DNA from: Deltaproteobacteria bacterium
Lineage (GTDB): Bacteria; Desulfobacterota; Desulfomonilia; UBA1062
Direction: 5' to 3'
Assembly: GCA_018434685.1 (NCBI GenBank)
Contig: JAHDOV010000005.1
Coordinates: 125,056 to 189,055, forward strand
DNA length: 64,000 nt
Positions 46,099 to 57,180 of this stretch are shown in pieces. The notes beneath the pieces are model-generated. The model was not told the DNA's origin and searched no databases. It was given only the letters and a program-made list of their open reading frames with translations. Numbering within the stretch: position 1 is the first letter of the stretch; each line of letters opens with the position of its first letter. Position numbers and translations under genes: made by a program.

Positions 46099-48511
46099 CG
46101 GGTTTCTTCTCATCGCCGGGGGTCAGGCATAGAAGCGGCAGGACCGCCTCGTTGTCCCGGGGAAGAGCGAGCCTGATCACCTCGTCGATGTTTTCCACAT
46201 AATGGATGTGGAGGTCCTCAAGGACCTCTGCGTCGAGGTCCCTCAGGTCTTTCTCGTTCATCTTCGGCAGGACGATCTCGGTAATCCCCTCGCGCCGGGC
46301 CGCCAGGACCTTTTCCTTGATCCCCCCGACCGGCAGCACGACGCCCCGCAGCGTAATCTCTCCGGTCATGGCGAGGTTCTCGCACACCACCTTGCCGGTA
46401 ATGAGCGAGATGATCGATGTCACGATGGTGACACCGGCAGACGGACCGTCTTTCGGGATGGCACCCGCGGGTACATGGATGTGGATGACCTTGTTTGTCT
46501 CGATGGCATATCCGGCACCCTTGATAATGCTCAGCGCCAGCCGTGCAGACTCCTTCATGACATCACCCATCTGTCCGGTGAGGATCATCTCGTCCTTGCC
46601 TTCCAGGAGTGCTGATTCCACGAAGAGGATCTCGCCCCCGAACGGGGTCCAGGCGAGTCCGGTGGCGATGCCCGGGATGCGGATCCGCTGTTTGACCTCG
46701 GGGATGAACCGGACAGGTCCCAGGGCCTCTTCCACGAAGGCAGGGTCTACGAGGAAGTTGTCGCCGCCTTCTTTTGCGACGTTCGATGCTATGACCCGCA
46801 GGCACGATGCGATCTCCCGCTGGAGATTCCTCACCCCTGACTCCCTCGTGTAGGAGCGGATGACATGTCCCACGGCCCCGTCGGTGAAGTCAACGGTCTT
46901 ATCGCTCAGTCCGTTGGCCTCGATCTCCTTGGGGATCAGGTAGTTCCGTGCGATCTGGAGCTTGTTTTCCTGGGTATACCCCTCGATCTCGACGATCTCC
47001 ATGCGGTCTCTCAGGGCAAGGGGGATGGTGTCGACCACGTTCGCCGTGGTGATGAACAGGACCTGGGAAAGGTCGTAGGGCACGTTGAGGTAGTGGTCCA
47101 CGAAATGGCTGTTCTGTTCCGGGTCAAGCGCCTCGAGCAGTGCGGATGACGGGTCCCCGTGAATGTCGTGGGAGAGCTTGTCTATCTCGTCGAGCATGAA
47201 CACGGGGTTCGTGGTCCCTGCAAGCTTAATCCCGTTGATGATGCGTCCCGGCATGGCGCCGATATAGGTCCGCCGGTGTCCCCTGATCTCAGCCTCGTCT
47301 CTCACCCCGCCGAGCGAGATCCGTATGAATTCCCTGCCCATGGCGCGGGCGATGGACCTGCCCAGAGAGGTCTTGCCGACGCCCGGGGGGCCGACGAAAC
47401 ACAGGATCGGGCCCTTGAGGTCGTTCTTGAGCTTCTTGACCGAGAGGTACTCCACGATCCTCTTCTTGGGCTTCTTGAGGTCAAAGTGGTCCTCGTCGAG
47501 GATGCCCTCGACGTTCACGATATCCAGATTGTCCTGCGACGATTCCTGCCACGGGAGGTCCAGTATCCAGTCGAGATACGTCCTGATGGTGACGAATTCC
47601 GAAGATCCCGGCTGCATGCGGGAAATCCGCTTGAGGTCCTTGTCGACCTCCCTGGAGACCTCCTCGGGGAGTCCCTTGGCAGCGATCTCCTTCTTAAGCT
47701 CTTCCATCTCGTCCTCGATCTCGCCGGGGGTCTCTCCGAGCTCTTTCTTGATGGCCTTGAGCTGCTGTTTCAGGTAGTATTCCCGCTGGGCCTGGTTGAT
47801 CTCGACCTTGGCCTTTTCAGTGATCTTGGTGGAGAGTTCCAGGATCTCCAGTTCTTCCCGGAGCGTTTGATAGAGGATGGCGTACTTGCCGTCGATGTCG
47901 TCTTCCTCGAGAATCGCCTGCTTTTTCTTCAGGGGAAGCGGGAGATTGGTGGTGGCCGTACTCAACAGGAGATGGGGTTCCTTCATCTTGGCGAGGTTCG
48001 ACAATACCGAGTCGAGCCCGTGGTACGAGAGCCTGGCGAGCTGGGTCAGGGTCTCCCGTGTCGAGAGCGCCATGGCGAATGCCTGCTTGTCCGGCTCGAG
48101 ATTCTCCCACAGATAGGATATCCGCGCCTTCAGATACGGCTCGCCCTCGATTTTCTCTTCGAGCAGGACCTTCCTGATGCCCTTTATCATGATCGACAGC
48201 TCACTGTTCTTGGACACGGTCACCTTGGTGATCTGGGCCATGCACCCGATACGGCAGAGGTTGTCCCACATGGCAGGATCGATCTCCCGGGGTTCTTTCA
48301 TGCCGACCGCGACCACGGGGGATTGTTTCTCGTGGAGATCCTTTACCAGGGCGATGGAGCTGGGATTCGAGACGATCAGGGGCAGCATGCCGTCCGGGAG
48401 CAGGACCGCATCTTTCAGGGGCAACACAGGCAGAACGTCCGGATAGTCTACTTGCTCGGGGGGGGTCTTGTCTTCGACCCCCAGTTTCAGGATACTCTTT
48501 ATCCAGTCCAT
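46076..48511 (-). CDS. lon: ATP-dependent protease Lon
   Basis: 811 aa. An N-terminal substrate domain (from PDVLPVLPLKDAVLLPDGML), a coiled coil, the AAA+ module with FVGPPGVGKTSLGRSIARAM (Walker A) and PVFMLDEIDKLSHD (Walker B), and the protease domain with the catalytic Ser in PKDGPSAGVTIVTS and Lys in LPVGGIKEKVLAARR. It degrades damaged and regulatory proteins in the cytoplasm. The ATG at 48511 is the family start; the open frame further upstream is non-homologous. Confidence 0.97.
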   Translation of the reverse strand: MDWIKSILKLGVEDKTPPEQVDYPDVLPVLPLKDAVLLPDGMLPLIVSNPSSIALVKDLHEKQSPVVAVGMKEPREIDPAMWDNLCRIGCMAQITKVTVSKNSELSIMIKGIRKVLLEEKIEGEPYLKARISYLWENLEPDKQAFAMALSTRETLTQLARLSYHGLDSVLSNLAKMKEPHLLLSTATTNLPLPLKKKQAILEEDDIDGKYAILYQTLREELEILELSTKITEKAKVEINQAQREYYLKQQLKAIKKELGETPGEIEDEMEELKKEIAAKGLPEEVSREVDKDLKRISRMQPGSSEFVTIRTYLDWILDLPWQESSQDNLDIVNVEGILDEDHFDLKKPKKRIVEYLSVKKLKNDLKGPILCFVGPPGVGKTSLGRSIARAMGREFIRISLGGVRDEAEIRGHRRTYIGAMPGRIINGIKLAGTTNPVFMLDEIDKLSHDIHGDPSSALLEALDPEQNSHFVDHYLNVPYDLSQVLFITTANVVDTIPLALRDRMEIVEIEGYTQENKLQIARNYLIPKEIEANGLSDKTVDFTDGAVGHVIRSYTRESGVRNLQREIASCLRVIASNVAKEGGDNFLVDPAFVEEALGPVRFIPEVKQRIRIPGIATGLAWTPFGGEILFVESALLEGKDEMILTGQMGDVMKESARLALSIIKGAGYAIETNKVIHIHVPAGAIPKDGPSAGVTIVTSIISLITGKVVCENLAMTGEITLRGVVLPVGGIKEKVLAARREGITEIVLPKMNEKDLRDLDAEVLEDLHIHYVENIDEVIRLALPRDNEAVLPLLCLTPGDEKKPVKPGLRA

Positions 48512-48542
48512 TACGTATCTGTAGGTCAAGCCATGGAGAAAG

Positions 48543-49559
48543 TCAATCGGAGGCCCGGGACGTTGTGCGGGCCTGGGTATACGGGGGCAGCTCTGTCCCT
48601 TCGGCCAGCGAGGCCTCTTCAACGATGCTGTGGTGCCCGATGGTGCACCCCCTGCCGATGTGTGAGTCTCTGATCCATGTGCCGGGCATGATCCTGACCC
48701 CTGAGGCCACAGAGCTGTGCCCCAGGATGTGAACATTCGGCCATAGCTCGACATCCGGCTCGATGGTCGCTCTGGGGCCGATCCAGGTGGTGGAAGGATC
48801 GATCATGGTTACGCCGGAATCCATGATCTCATGGTTGATGCGCTGCTGCATGAGGGCTGCTGCATGGGCGAGCTGGGAGCGGGAATTGATGCCGTGTGCC
48901 TCGTTGTAGTCGGGTACGACGTACGATGCGGCTCCTCCTGACATCGCCACGATATCGGTGAGGTAGAACTCGCCCTTTGCATTGTTCGGGGAGAGCTTCT
49001 CCACCGCATCGAGCAGGAAGGACTTGTCGATGATGTACACGCCCGTGTTGATCTCGTGAAGCTCGCGCTGCCCGCTGGTGGCATCCTGCTCCTCGACGAT
49101 GGCAACCACGTCGCCACCGTCTGCCCGGATAATCCTGCCGTACCCGAAGGGATCAGGAAGCATTGCGGTGAGCACCCCCATGGGCGCCTTGGATTCGCGG
49201 TACAGCGCGGCGAGGTGTGCCAGGGAGGCAGCATCGATCAGCGGCATGTCTCCGGGCAGGATGATGACCTCTTCGGCCTCGATGGACGTAAGAACCGGTT
49301 TTGTCTGGAGGATGGCATGCCCGGTACCCAGCGGCGGATCCTGTACGACCGGGATGATGGAGAACGTGTCCAGATAGGGACCAACAACGTCTCTGCCGTG
49401 CCCAACGACCCCGATGATGGTCTGGCTGATGCCCTGTGCGATGCGGATGGAATAGTAGATCAGGGGCATGCCGAGGATCTCGTGCATGACCTTGGGCCTG
49501 GCTGATTTTAATCTCGTGCCTTTCCCTGCAGCGAGTATTATGGTACAGGAATTATACAT
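48543..49559 (-). CDS. glmU: GlmU-like UDP-GlcNAc pyrophosphorylase with truncated acetyltransferase half
   Basis: 338 aa. The N-terminal uridylyltransferase is intact: IILAAGKGTRLKSARPKVMH, DPPLGTGHAIL, ILPGDMPLID, GYGRIIR, EINTGVYI and NNAKGEFYLTDIV. The C-terminal beta-helix starts (GVTMIDPSTTWIGPRATIEP, VRIMPGTWIRDSHIGRGCTI) but ends about 110 residues early, before the acetyltransferase active site. It should therefore convert GlcNAc-1-P to UDP-GlcNAc but not acetylate GlcN-1-P. It ends 31 bases before lon starts, so the truncation is not a window artefact. Confidence 0.88.
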   Translation of the reverse strand: MYNSCTIILAAGKGTRLKSARPKVMHEILGMPLIYYSIRIAQGISQTIIGVVGHGRDVVGPYLDTFSIIPVVQDPPLGTGHAILQTKPVLTSIEAEEVIILPGDMPLIDAASLAHLAALYRESKAPMGVLTAMLPDPFGYGRIIRADGGDVVAIVEEQDATSGQRELHEINTGVYIIDKSFLLDAVEKLSPNNAKGEFYLTDIVAMSGGAASYVVPDYNEAHGINSRSQLAHAAALMQQRINHEIMDSGVTMIDPSTTWIGPRATIEPDVELWPNVHILGHSSVASGVRIMPGTWIRDSHIGRGCTIGHHSIVEEASLAEGTELPPYTQARTTSRASD

Positions 49560-49643
49560 TGACCTGGATTGCTATCATAAACAGGGGGTTTCCGCAACAG
49601 ATGATGCCCCATTCCTCTTGTAAAAGAGACGGGTATTTGTTAA

Positions 49644-50725
<1,082 letters not shown>

Positions 50726-50726
<1 letters not shown>

Positions 50727-51544
50727 TGGGACGCAGTAATACGAGGGTTATCTTTCTTGTCGCAGCCGTTGCACTTATCCTGGTACTGATCTCCCTCGGC
50801 CAGTACGGTTCCTCGTCGGCGGGGATCAGCTACGTGCGCGAGGGATACTATGTCTTCGAGAAGGTTGTCACAGCGCCGTTCACCTTCATGGCGAATCTCT
50901 GGAAAGACTACGTGCTGCTCGTGGACACCCACCGGGATAACAAGCAGCTCAGCAAGCAGGTGGCCGAGATGCGGGTCCAATGCATGACACTCGAGGAACT
51001 CAGGTCGGAGAACGAGCGGCTCAGGGCCATGCTGGATTTCAAGGATGTCCACAAGGCCTTCAAACTCTACCCGGCCAGTCTTCTTACCCAGGACATCACC
51101 CTCGTCTTCAAGACAGCGATCATCGACCGGGGTTCACGTAGCGGATTCTTCATAAACATGCCCGTGGTGAATCCCCTGGGTGTTGTGGGCAGGGTTATCG
51201 CGGCCTCACCCCACACGTCGCAGGTGCTGCTCATCACGGACCCGAACAGTGCGATACCAGCCATCATCGAGTCCTCACGGGTAAAGGGCATCGTCAAGGG
51301 TACCGGTTCAAATATCCTGAGCCTCGAGTATGTCCGCATGGACGATGAGGTGCAGGTCGGTGACTGCGTCATCACGTCCGGGCTCCTGGGAATATTCCCG
51401 AAGGGCCTGAAGATCGGATACGTGCAGGAAGTCAGGAAGGATGAACGAAAGATCTTTGCCGAGGTGCTCGTGAAACCGTGTGTTGCCATGGAAAAGATCG
51501 AGGGGGTTTTCGGGATAGGCAGGGATGTGGCGATTACAGACTAG
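50726..51544 (+). CDS. mreC: Rod-shape-determining protein MreC
   Basis: 272 aa. A single N-terminal membrane helix (VIFLVAAVALILVLISLGQY), a coiled coil (about 75-110, with LEELRSENERLRAMLDF) and the periplasmic double beta-barrel (VVNPLGVVGRVIAASPHTSQ, then DEVQVGDCVITSGLLGIFPK). MreC links MreB to PBP2. The ATG shares bases with the mreB stop (TGATG). Confidence 0.95.
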
Positions 51545-51998
51545 TCTCTTCGGGATACTCTTCGTGATAATCCTCATGGAGGCGACCGTTATTCCCTCCA
51601 TATGGGCACCGCTGCGGGTCGATTTCTTCATCGGCATGATCATCGCCCAGATCATATACATCCCGTTTTCCCAGGGGCTGCCCTTTGTGGTGCTCGCTAC
51701 GCTGATACTGCAGGCCTTTTCCGGGGCGCGTCTCGGCCTCATCCCCCTGCTCTACATCGCCGCCTTTCTTGCGATGGATGTGATCAAGAACCTGGTTTAC
51801 CTGGAGAACTCATACTCACAGATGGTCCTGGGTGCCTGCTTTGCCCTTGCCCTCTCACTGATAGCGGCCTTTCTTACCGATATAGCCGCACTCGAAGGCA
51901 CGGTGTTTCCCATGATCGTCGGGGCGGTGTTCTCGGGCCTGGTGAGCCCGGCCATGGTCTATATCGTGTGCCGTCTGCAGATCGCGTATGAACAATAA
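51525..51998 (+). CDS. mreD: Rod-shape-determining protein MreD
   Basis: 157 aa with five or six membrane helices (LFGILFVIILMEATVIPSIW, FVVLATLILQAFSGARLGLI, MIVGAVFSGLVSPAMVYIVC). Sequence is variable in this family, so position between mreC and mrdA carries much of the call. It overlaps mreC by 20 bases and mrdA by 11. Confidence 0.9.
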   Translation: MWRLQTSLFGILFVIILMEATVIPSIWAPLRVDFFIGMIIAQIIYIPFSQGLPFVVLATLILQAFSGARLGLIPLLYIAAFLAMDVIKNLVYLENSYSQMVLGACFALALSLIAAFLTDIAALEGTVFPMIVGAVFSGLVSPAMVYIVCRLQIAYEQ

Positions 51999-53829
51999 TA
52001 TTACCGGCCCACAGCTTGACGAGGAGTTGCGGTGGAAGGCAAAGCTCCTTACCGTCTTTGTCTTCTTCCTGTTTGCCGTCCTTCTCCTGCGGCTGATGAA
52101 CATGCAGATATTCAAGGGGTCGTATTATGAAGGCCTCTCGCGCAACAACCGGATTCGTATTGTGGCTATCAATGCGCCGCGGGGAAAGATCCTCGACAGG
52201 AACAGGGAGGTCCTTGCCGACAACAGGCCTGCCTATAACATGACGGTCATGCCCGAGGACATATCCGGTGTCCGGGATATCTCGCAGCGGCTGGCGGTCT
52301 TTCTCGATCAGGGCGAACGGGAACTCGTCGAGAAGATAGAGCAGGCAAAGGCGAGGCCGTACGATCCGGTCAATATTGCCAGGGACATCAGCTTTCATCA
52401 GGTCGCGCGGGTAGAATCGGAGATATTCACCCTGCCGGGGATTTCCATAGATGCCACCAACGAGCGTGATTACGTGTTCAAGGACCTCGCCCCGCACCTC
52501 CTCGGGTTTGTCGGGGAGATCTCCCGCAAAGAGCTGAGAAGAGATGACGGGGGTGACTACTGTGCGGGTGACCTCATCGGTAAGACCGGGATCGAGTTCG
52601 CCTGTGAGGATACCCTGCGCGGGGTAAAGGGGATGCGCGTATTCGAGGTGGATGCCCTCGGGCGGAAGATCAAGGTCCTCAATGAACGCCTCCCTGACCC
52701 GGGCAACGATATCACGCTCACCATCGACAAGGGGCTCCAGATGATCGCGGAGGAATCCCTCCGGAGCAAGGCCGGGGCAGTGGTGGCCATTGTCCCCTCT
52801 ACCGGGGAGATCCTCGCCATGGTCTCGTCCCCGGGGTATGATCCGAACATGTTCCTCACCCCCATGGCACCGGAGGCGTGGAAAGAGATCTCGGAAGATC
52901 CGCTCCATCCCCTGGAGAACCGTGCAATCCGGGGCCTGTATCCGCCGGGGTCGGTCTTCAAGGTGGCCGTGGCCTACGCGGCGCTGGCAACGAAGACCGT
53001 TACGCCTGACCAGGCAATCTTCTGCCCGGGAGAATACCGTCTCGGTACGTCCGTCTACAAGTGCTGGAAGCCCCAGGGACACGGCAATGTCGATATGATA
53101 CGGGCAATCAGCGAATCCTGTGACGTCTATTTCTACCAGGTCGGTGAGACCCTTGGCATCGACCAGATGGCCAGGTATGCCCTTGACCTGGGGTTCGGCA
53201 AACCCACCGGCGTGGAGCTCCGGGACGAGCTCTCGGGTATCATCCCGACGAGGACCTGGAAACAGGAGCGTTTCGGCCGGTCGTGGCAGTCGGGGGAGAG
53301 CATTATCACGGCCATCGGCCAGGGCTTTACCCTCGTGACCCCGCTCCAGGTGGCAAAGGCCATGAGCGCCATAGTAAACGGCGGCAGGCTCTATACGCCG
53401 AGGATCCTTATGTCATCCGGGCAGAATCTGGAGAAGCTGCTGGAGATCGGCAGTGAGGATCTCAGTGTGATCAAGATGGGGCTGCGCAGTGTCATCGAGG
53501 GAGAGCGGGGGACCGGCCGCGGATTGCACGACCCCATGTTTGCCCTCGGGGGCAAGACCGGCACTGCCCAGGTGGCACGGGGGTACAGCTCCAAACTTGT
53601 CGATGAATCGGATCTCCCGTACAAGCTCAGGGATCACGCCTGGTTTTTCGGCTTTTCACCGGTGGAGACACCGGAGATCCTCGTGGTCGCCGTCGTGGAG
53701 CACGGGGGACACGGAGCCAGTATAGCAGGTCCTATTGTCAGGGATGTCATTAAGGGGTACTACTTCTTAAAGGGCATGGAAGCCGATGAGCAAGGTGTGG
53801 CATATGAGCAGATACACGAAGATAACTGA
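51988..53829 (+). CDS. mrdA: Penicillin-binding protein 2 (peptidoglycan transpeptidase)
   Basis: 613 aa. One N-terminal membrane helix (LLTVFVFFLFAVLLLRLMNM), the pedestal domain with INAPRGKILDRNREVLADNR, then the transpeptidase domain with the active Ser in YPPGSVFKVAVAY (SxxK), SESCDVYFYQ (SxD box) and GGKTGTAQVARG (KTG). It cross-links lateral wall peptidoglycan and works with RodA. The final 26 bases overlap rodA. Confidence 0.96.
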   Translation: MNNNITGPQLDEELRWKAKLLTVFVFFLFAVLLLRLMNMQIFKGSYYEGLSRNNRIRIVAINAPRGKILDRNREVLADNRPAYNMTVMPEDISGVRDISQRLAVFLDQGERELVEKIEQAKARPYDPVNIARDISFHQVARVESEIFTLPGISIDATNERDYVFKDLAPHLLGFVGEISRKELRRDDGGDYCAGDLIGKTGIEFACEDTLRGVKGMRVFEVDALGRKIKVLNERLPDPGNDITLTIDKGLQMIAEESLRSKAGAVVAIVPSTGEILAMVSSPGYDPNMFLTPMAPEAWKEISEDPLHPLENRAIRGLYPPGSVFKVAVAYAALATKTVTPDQAIFCPGEYRLGTSVYKCWKPQGHGNVDMIRAISESCDVYFYQVGETLGIDQMARYALDLGFGKPTGVELRDELSGIIPTRTWKQERFGRSWQSGESIITAIGQGFTLVTPLQVAKAMSAIVNGGRLYTPRILMSSGQNLEKLLEIGSEDLSVIKMGLRSVIEGERGTGRGLHDPMFALGGKTGTAQVARGYSSKLVDESDLPYKLRDHAWFFGFSPVETPEILVVAVVEHGGHGASIAGPIVRDVIKGYYFLKGMEADEQGVAYEQIHEDN

Positions 53830-54895
53830 CAATATCGACTGGGGACTCATCGTCACCACCTTTGCGATCATCTTCATCGGACTGCTCTGCCTGTACAGTT
53901 CCGCCCGGGTGACCGGTCTGACAATCTTTTACAAGCAGCTGATCTGGATCGCTCTCGGCACGGTGATCATGGTCCTGGTCTTTATCGTGGATTACCGGAT
54001 ACTCATGTATTCTGCGTGGCCGCTCTATGTCCTGATCCTGCTCTCGCTGATCCTGGTGCTCGTCGTCGGAAGGGAGATCTCCGGGGCGAGGAGGTGGTTA
54101 TCCCTCGGTCCGTTCGGGATTCAGCCCTCGGAGTTTGCCAAGATCATGGTTATCATCTGGATGGGCTACTGGAGCGAGACGCGCAAACATATCCAGGGCT
54201 ACGGCATCAGGGAATTGTTCATGCCCGTCTTCCTCATGGCGCTTCCCGTCGTGCTCATCCTGGCCGAACCGGACCTCGGGACGGCGGGGATCGTAGGGTT
54301 CATCGTGCTCATCATGTTTCTGCTCCTGGGGATCAAACAGTCAACGCTCATCGGGTCGGGCGTGGCGTCCATAGCGATCCTGCCGTTTGTCTGGTGGTCG
54401 CTGAAGGAGTACCAGCGCCTGCGGATCCTCTCGTTTTTCGACCCGGGCCGCGACCCTCTTGGGAGCGGGTACCATGCGATGCAGTCCAAGATCGCAGTGG
54501 GATCGGGGGGATTCTTCGGCAAAGGCTTTCTCGAGGGTACCCAGACCCAGCTGAGGTTTCTGCCGGAGCACCACACGGATTTCATCTTCTCGGTCGTTGC
54601 AGAGGAGTGGGGCTTCATGGGGTCTGCCATGCTGATCGTCCTGTACCTCATCCTCATCACGAAGATCATCTCCCTGGGCACCAGGGCGAAGGACCGGTTC
54701 GGCAGCATGCTGTGCTTCGGCATAGCCGCGTACTTCACGCTCCACATCTTCATCAACATGGCCATGGCAATCGGGATCTTCCCCGTGGTGGGGGTTCCCC
54801 TGCCGTTCATCAGCTACGGGGGATCCTTCATGCTCATGAACCTCATCTGTATCGGGCTGATCCTGAACATCTCCTGGCGGCGGTTTATCTTCTGA
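53804..54895 (+). CDS. rodA: Peptidoglycan glycosyltransferase RodA (SEDS family)
   Basis: 363 aa with about ten membrane helices. It polymerises lipid II for cell elongation. Family features: GREISGARRWLSLGPFGIQP followed by SEFAK, AEPDLGTAG, SGGFFGKGFLEGTQTQLRFL, PEHHTDFIFSVVAEEWGF, and PVVGVPLPFISYGGSFML. The ATG at 53804 (AAGGTG six bases before) is chosen over 53786. It is the last gene of the shape operon and ends 11 bases from the convergent STAS gene. Confidence 0.96.
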   Translation: MSRYTKITDNIDWGLIVTTFAIIFIGLLCLYSSARVTGLTIFYKQLIWIALGTVIMVLVFIVDYRILMYSAWPLYVLILLSLILVLVVGREISGARRWLSLGPFGIQPSEFAKIMVIIWMGYWSETRKHIQGYGIRELFMPVFLMALPVVLILAEPDLGTAGIVGFIVLIMFLLLGIKQSTLIGSGVASIAILPFVWWSLKEYQRLRILSFFDPGRDPLGSGYHAMQSKIAVGSGGFFGKGFLEGTQTQLRFLPEHHTDFIFSVVAEEWGFMGSAMLIVLYLILITKIISLGTRAKDRFGSMLCFGIAAYFTLHIFINMAMAIGIFPVVGVPLPFISYGGSFMLMNLICIGLILNISWRRFIF

Positions 54896-54906
54896 TATCG
54901 GCCCGG

Positions 54907-55245
54907 CTAGAGGCGAAGCGAATCGAGTGCCTGCTGCCTGGTCTCAAACAGATTGATGATCCGGTGCATCCTCATGAGCTCGAACACGCGGCGAACCTGT
55001 TTGTGTGCGCCAAAGACCGTGAGCGTGCCCCCGGAGGCCTTGATGTGTCTCAGCGCGGCAATGAGCGCACCGCACCCGGCGCTGTCGATGAAGTGCACCG
55101 GACTCATATCGACAATGACCTGGCCATGGTCTCCGAGCAGCCGCGACATTTCTGCCCTGAACGCAGCGGCATTGCCGGCGTCGAGAAATTCCGGCAAGGC
55201 CGTCACGATCAGTGTGCTGCCTTGGATTTTTCCGGTGAGTGTCAT
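54907..55245 (-). CDS. STAS-domain anti-sigma factor antagonist
   Basis: 112 aa, a single STAS domain with VDMSPVHFIDSAGCGALIAA; the Ser in DSAGCGAL is the usual phosphorylation site of SpoIIAA/RsbV proteins. Its ATG overlaps the stop of the receiver-PP2C-kinase gene upstream by 4 bases, so that protein is its likely kinase and phosphatase. The target is not visible in the window. Confidence 0.9.
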   Translation of the reverse strand: MTLTGKIQGSTLIVTALPEFLDAGNAAAFRAEMSRLLGDHGQVIVDMSPVHFIDSAGCGALIAALRHIKASGGTLTVFGAHKQVRRVFELMRMHRIINLFETRQQALDSLRL

Positions 55246-56921
55246 TCCGGTGAGCCCCTGTGCAGGAAGAAGGTGACGCAGGCGCAGTTTCTCCCGGTGC
55301 TGTCACGGGAATAGCGGACATAGTCTGCGGTGTGGGCGATGATGTGCAGGCCGAACCCGGTTTCGCTCGATCCGTCGAAAACCGGCGGCGGTGCCGAGGA
55401 GAAGTCGTACTCGATGCCCCGGTCATAGAAATACCAGATGAGCTCTTCCCGGGTCGGTCTGGCCTCGATCAGGATGTTCCCGCCGCTCATGCCACGGTAG
55501 GCATGAGTGACGATATTGCTCACGATCTCGGTGGCAACGATCTGGATCATCTTGATCCGTTCCTCGTCCACCACCTCCGGGCCGAAGCCCATGCACACCT
55601 CCCGGGTAAAGTCCCTCACCCGGTCCAGGTGGTTCAGGTCGGCCGGGATATCCAGCACCCACTGAGGCGCCTGCTCCTCCATGGTCTCAGGGCTGACGAT
55701 CCTGATGGCCAGACAGGTGAAGTCATCGGAAAAGGACTCGGACCGGGAAAATTCCGCGACCTCTCTCAACGCCGCATCACAGAGCCCCTGGGGCTCGAGG
55801 TGGCCGTTGTTTCTGATGAACCTTTCAAGACGTTCTTCCCCGAAGAACTGTCCTTTCGGACCTCTTGCCTCGGTCAGTCCGTCCGAATAGAAAAAGAAGA
55901 GATCGCCCGGGGCAAAGGGGACGAGGACCTCGTTGAAATGATCCTGCCCCGGAAATCCAAGGGGCATGTTTACCCCCTGGAGGAGGGTGCACGTGCTTGT
56001 GTCGTGGTGAAAGTGGATGGTTCGCATGTGCCCGCAGTCGACATAGCTCAGGAGATTCTTTTCGGTGTCGATCCGCGCGTAGCACAGGGTGAAGAACATC
56101 TCGAGCTCGGTCAATGAGCCGATCATGTCCCGGTGAACCGATGCCACGATCTGCTCGGGCCGTGGCAGGGACGAATGGTCAGAAGACCGGGTGTGGTGGT
56201 ACAGGGCCCTCGCGAAGTGCTGCCGTGCCGATGCACCAAGGACGACTGCAGGGATGCCCTTGCCCATGACATCTCCCATGATGAGATCTGTACAGGTCTC
56301 GTTCACGGCCAGGAGATCGTAAAAATCACCGTCTATCAGGACAGAGGGGATGTTCAGGCACCCCGCCTTGAGCCCGTTGAGTTCTCTCGGCACGCCGCCT
56401 GGCAGGAGGGCCCGGCGGATCCGAGAGGCCATGACGGTCTCGTTCTCATATACCGTCTCTGGTGTCCCCCCGGCCTGTTGCTGCTTCCCTGTCACAAGGT
56501 CTGTACGGGAGGCCTCGCGTATCAGTGCAAGGATCTTCTCGGGATCGAAGGGCTTCGTCACATAGTCGAAGGCGCCGTATTTCATGGCCTGCACGGCATG
56601 GGCTGTCTCAAGGCTCGTGGAGATCATGATGACGGGCAGATCGGGGTGTCTTTCCCGGATGTGTCGCAGGCAGGTCATTCCGTTCATCTCGGGCAGTCCC
56701 AGGTCCAGGATCACGATACGTATGCTGCTTGTGAGCAGCGACAGGGCCTCGTCTGGGCTGCCGGCCTGGACAACGCCATAGCCTGCTTTTTCCAGGTGCG
56801 ACTGCAGATATGCCCGGACCACGCGGCTGTCGTGGGCCACGAGAATCTGTAAAGGCTCCCCCTGGCCGGCAGCCGGGGAATCGCTGAGAGGTGACTGTCT
56901 GCACGTCATGTCGCCCGGCAT
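55242..56921 (-). CDS. Three-domain partner-switching regulator: receiver, PP2C phosphatase, RsbW-type kinase
   Basis: 559 aa. An intact receiver domain (about 25-145: ILVAHDSRVVRAYLQ, phospho-Asp in IVILDLGLPEMNGM, Lys in FDYVTKPFD), a SpoIIE/PP2C phosphatase (about 170-400: IDGDFYDLLAVNE, DLIMGDVMGKGIPAVVL, FFFYSDGLTEARG, SFSDDFTCLAI) and a GHKL kinase domain (about 420-555: IVATEIVSNIVTHAYRG, FYDRGIEYDF, SETGFGLHIIAHTADYV). Input phosphorylation of the receiver may switch between phosphorylating and dephosphorylating the STAS partner. The ATG at 56921 follows AAGGGA. Confidence 0.92.
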   Translation of the reverse strand: MPGDMTCRQSPLSDSPAAGQGEPLQILVAHDSRVVRAYLQSHLEKAGYGVVQAGSPDEALSLLTSSIRIVILDLGLPEMNGMTCLRHIRERHPDLPVIMISTSLETAHAVQAMKYGAFDYVTKPFDPEKILALIREASRTDLVTGKQQQAGGTPETVYENETVMASRIRRALLPGGVPRELNGLKAGCLNIPSVLIDGDFYDLLAVNETCTDLIMGDVMGKGIPAVVLGASARQHFARALYHHTRSSDHSSLPRPEQIVASVHRDMIGSLTELEMFFTLCYARIDTEKNLLSYVDCGHMRTIHFHHDTSTCTLLQGVNMPLGFPGQDHFNEVLVPFAPGDLFFFYSDGLTEARGPKGQFFGEERLERFIRNNGHLEPQGLCDAALREVAEFSRSESFSDDFTCLAIRIVSPETMEEQAPQWVLDIPADLNHLDRVRDFTREVCMGFGPEVVDEERIKMIQIVATEIVSNIVTHAYRGMSGGNILIEARPTREELIWYFYDRGIEYDFSSAPPPVFDGSSETGFGLHIIAHTADYVRYSRDSTGRNCACVTFFLHRGSPE

Positions 56922-57180
56922 GTCTTGTCCCTTACAGCGCTCTTTCCAGGTATCGATGACCACGCCGCTTTTATGGCCTGATCCGACGAGCCCTGGTGGT
57001 TGTGCGCATTGCAGTGATCACTGAATGTCATCTCCACGGTACTGTGTGGATCGGAAAATGGTTTGATTTACTTGAATATTTCCGGGAAGGTCCGTGCCTG
57101 CGGGGCTGAACAGGGGGTTCATGACCTCATCGGTCAGGATGCTTTCTCACAGATCGGTGAGAATTTAACGGTTTCCGGCC

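Noticed and set aside
48512..48754. N-terminal extension of lon to 892 aa
   Set aside because: It is low-complexity shadow of glmU; Lon homology begins at the ATG at 48511.
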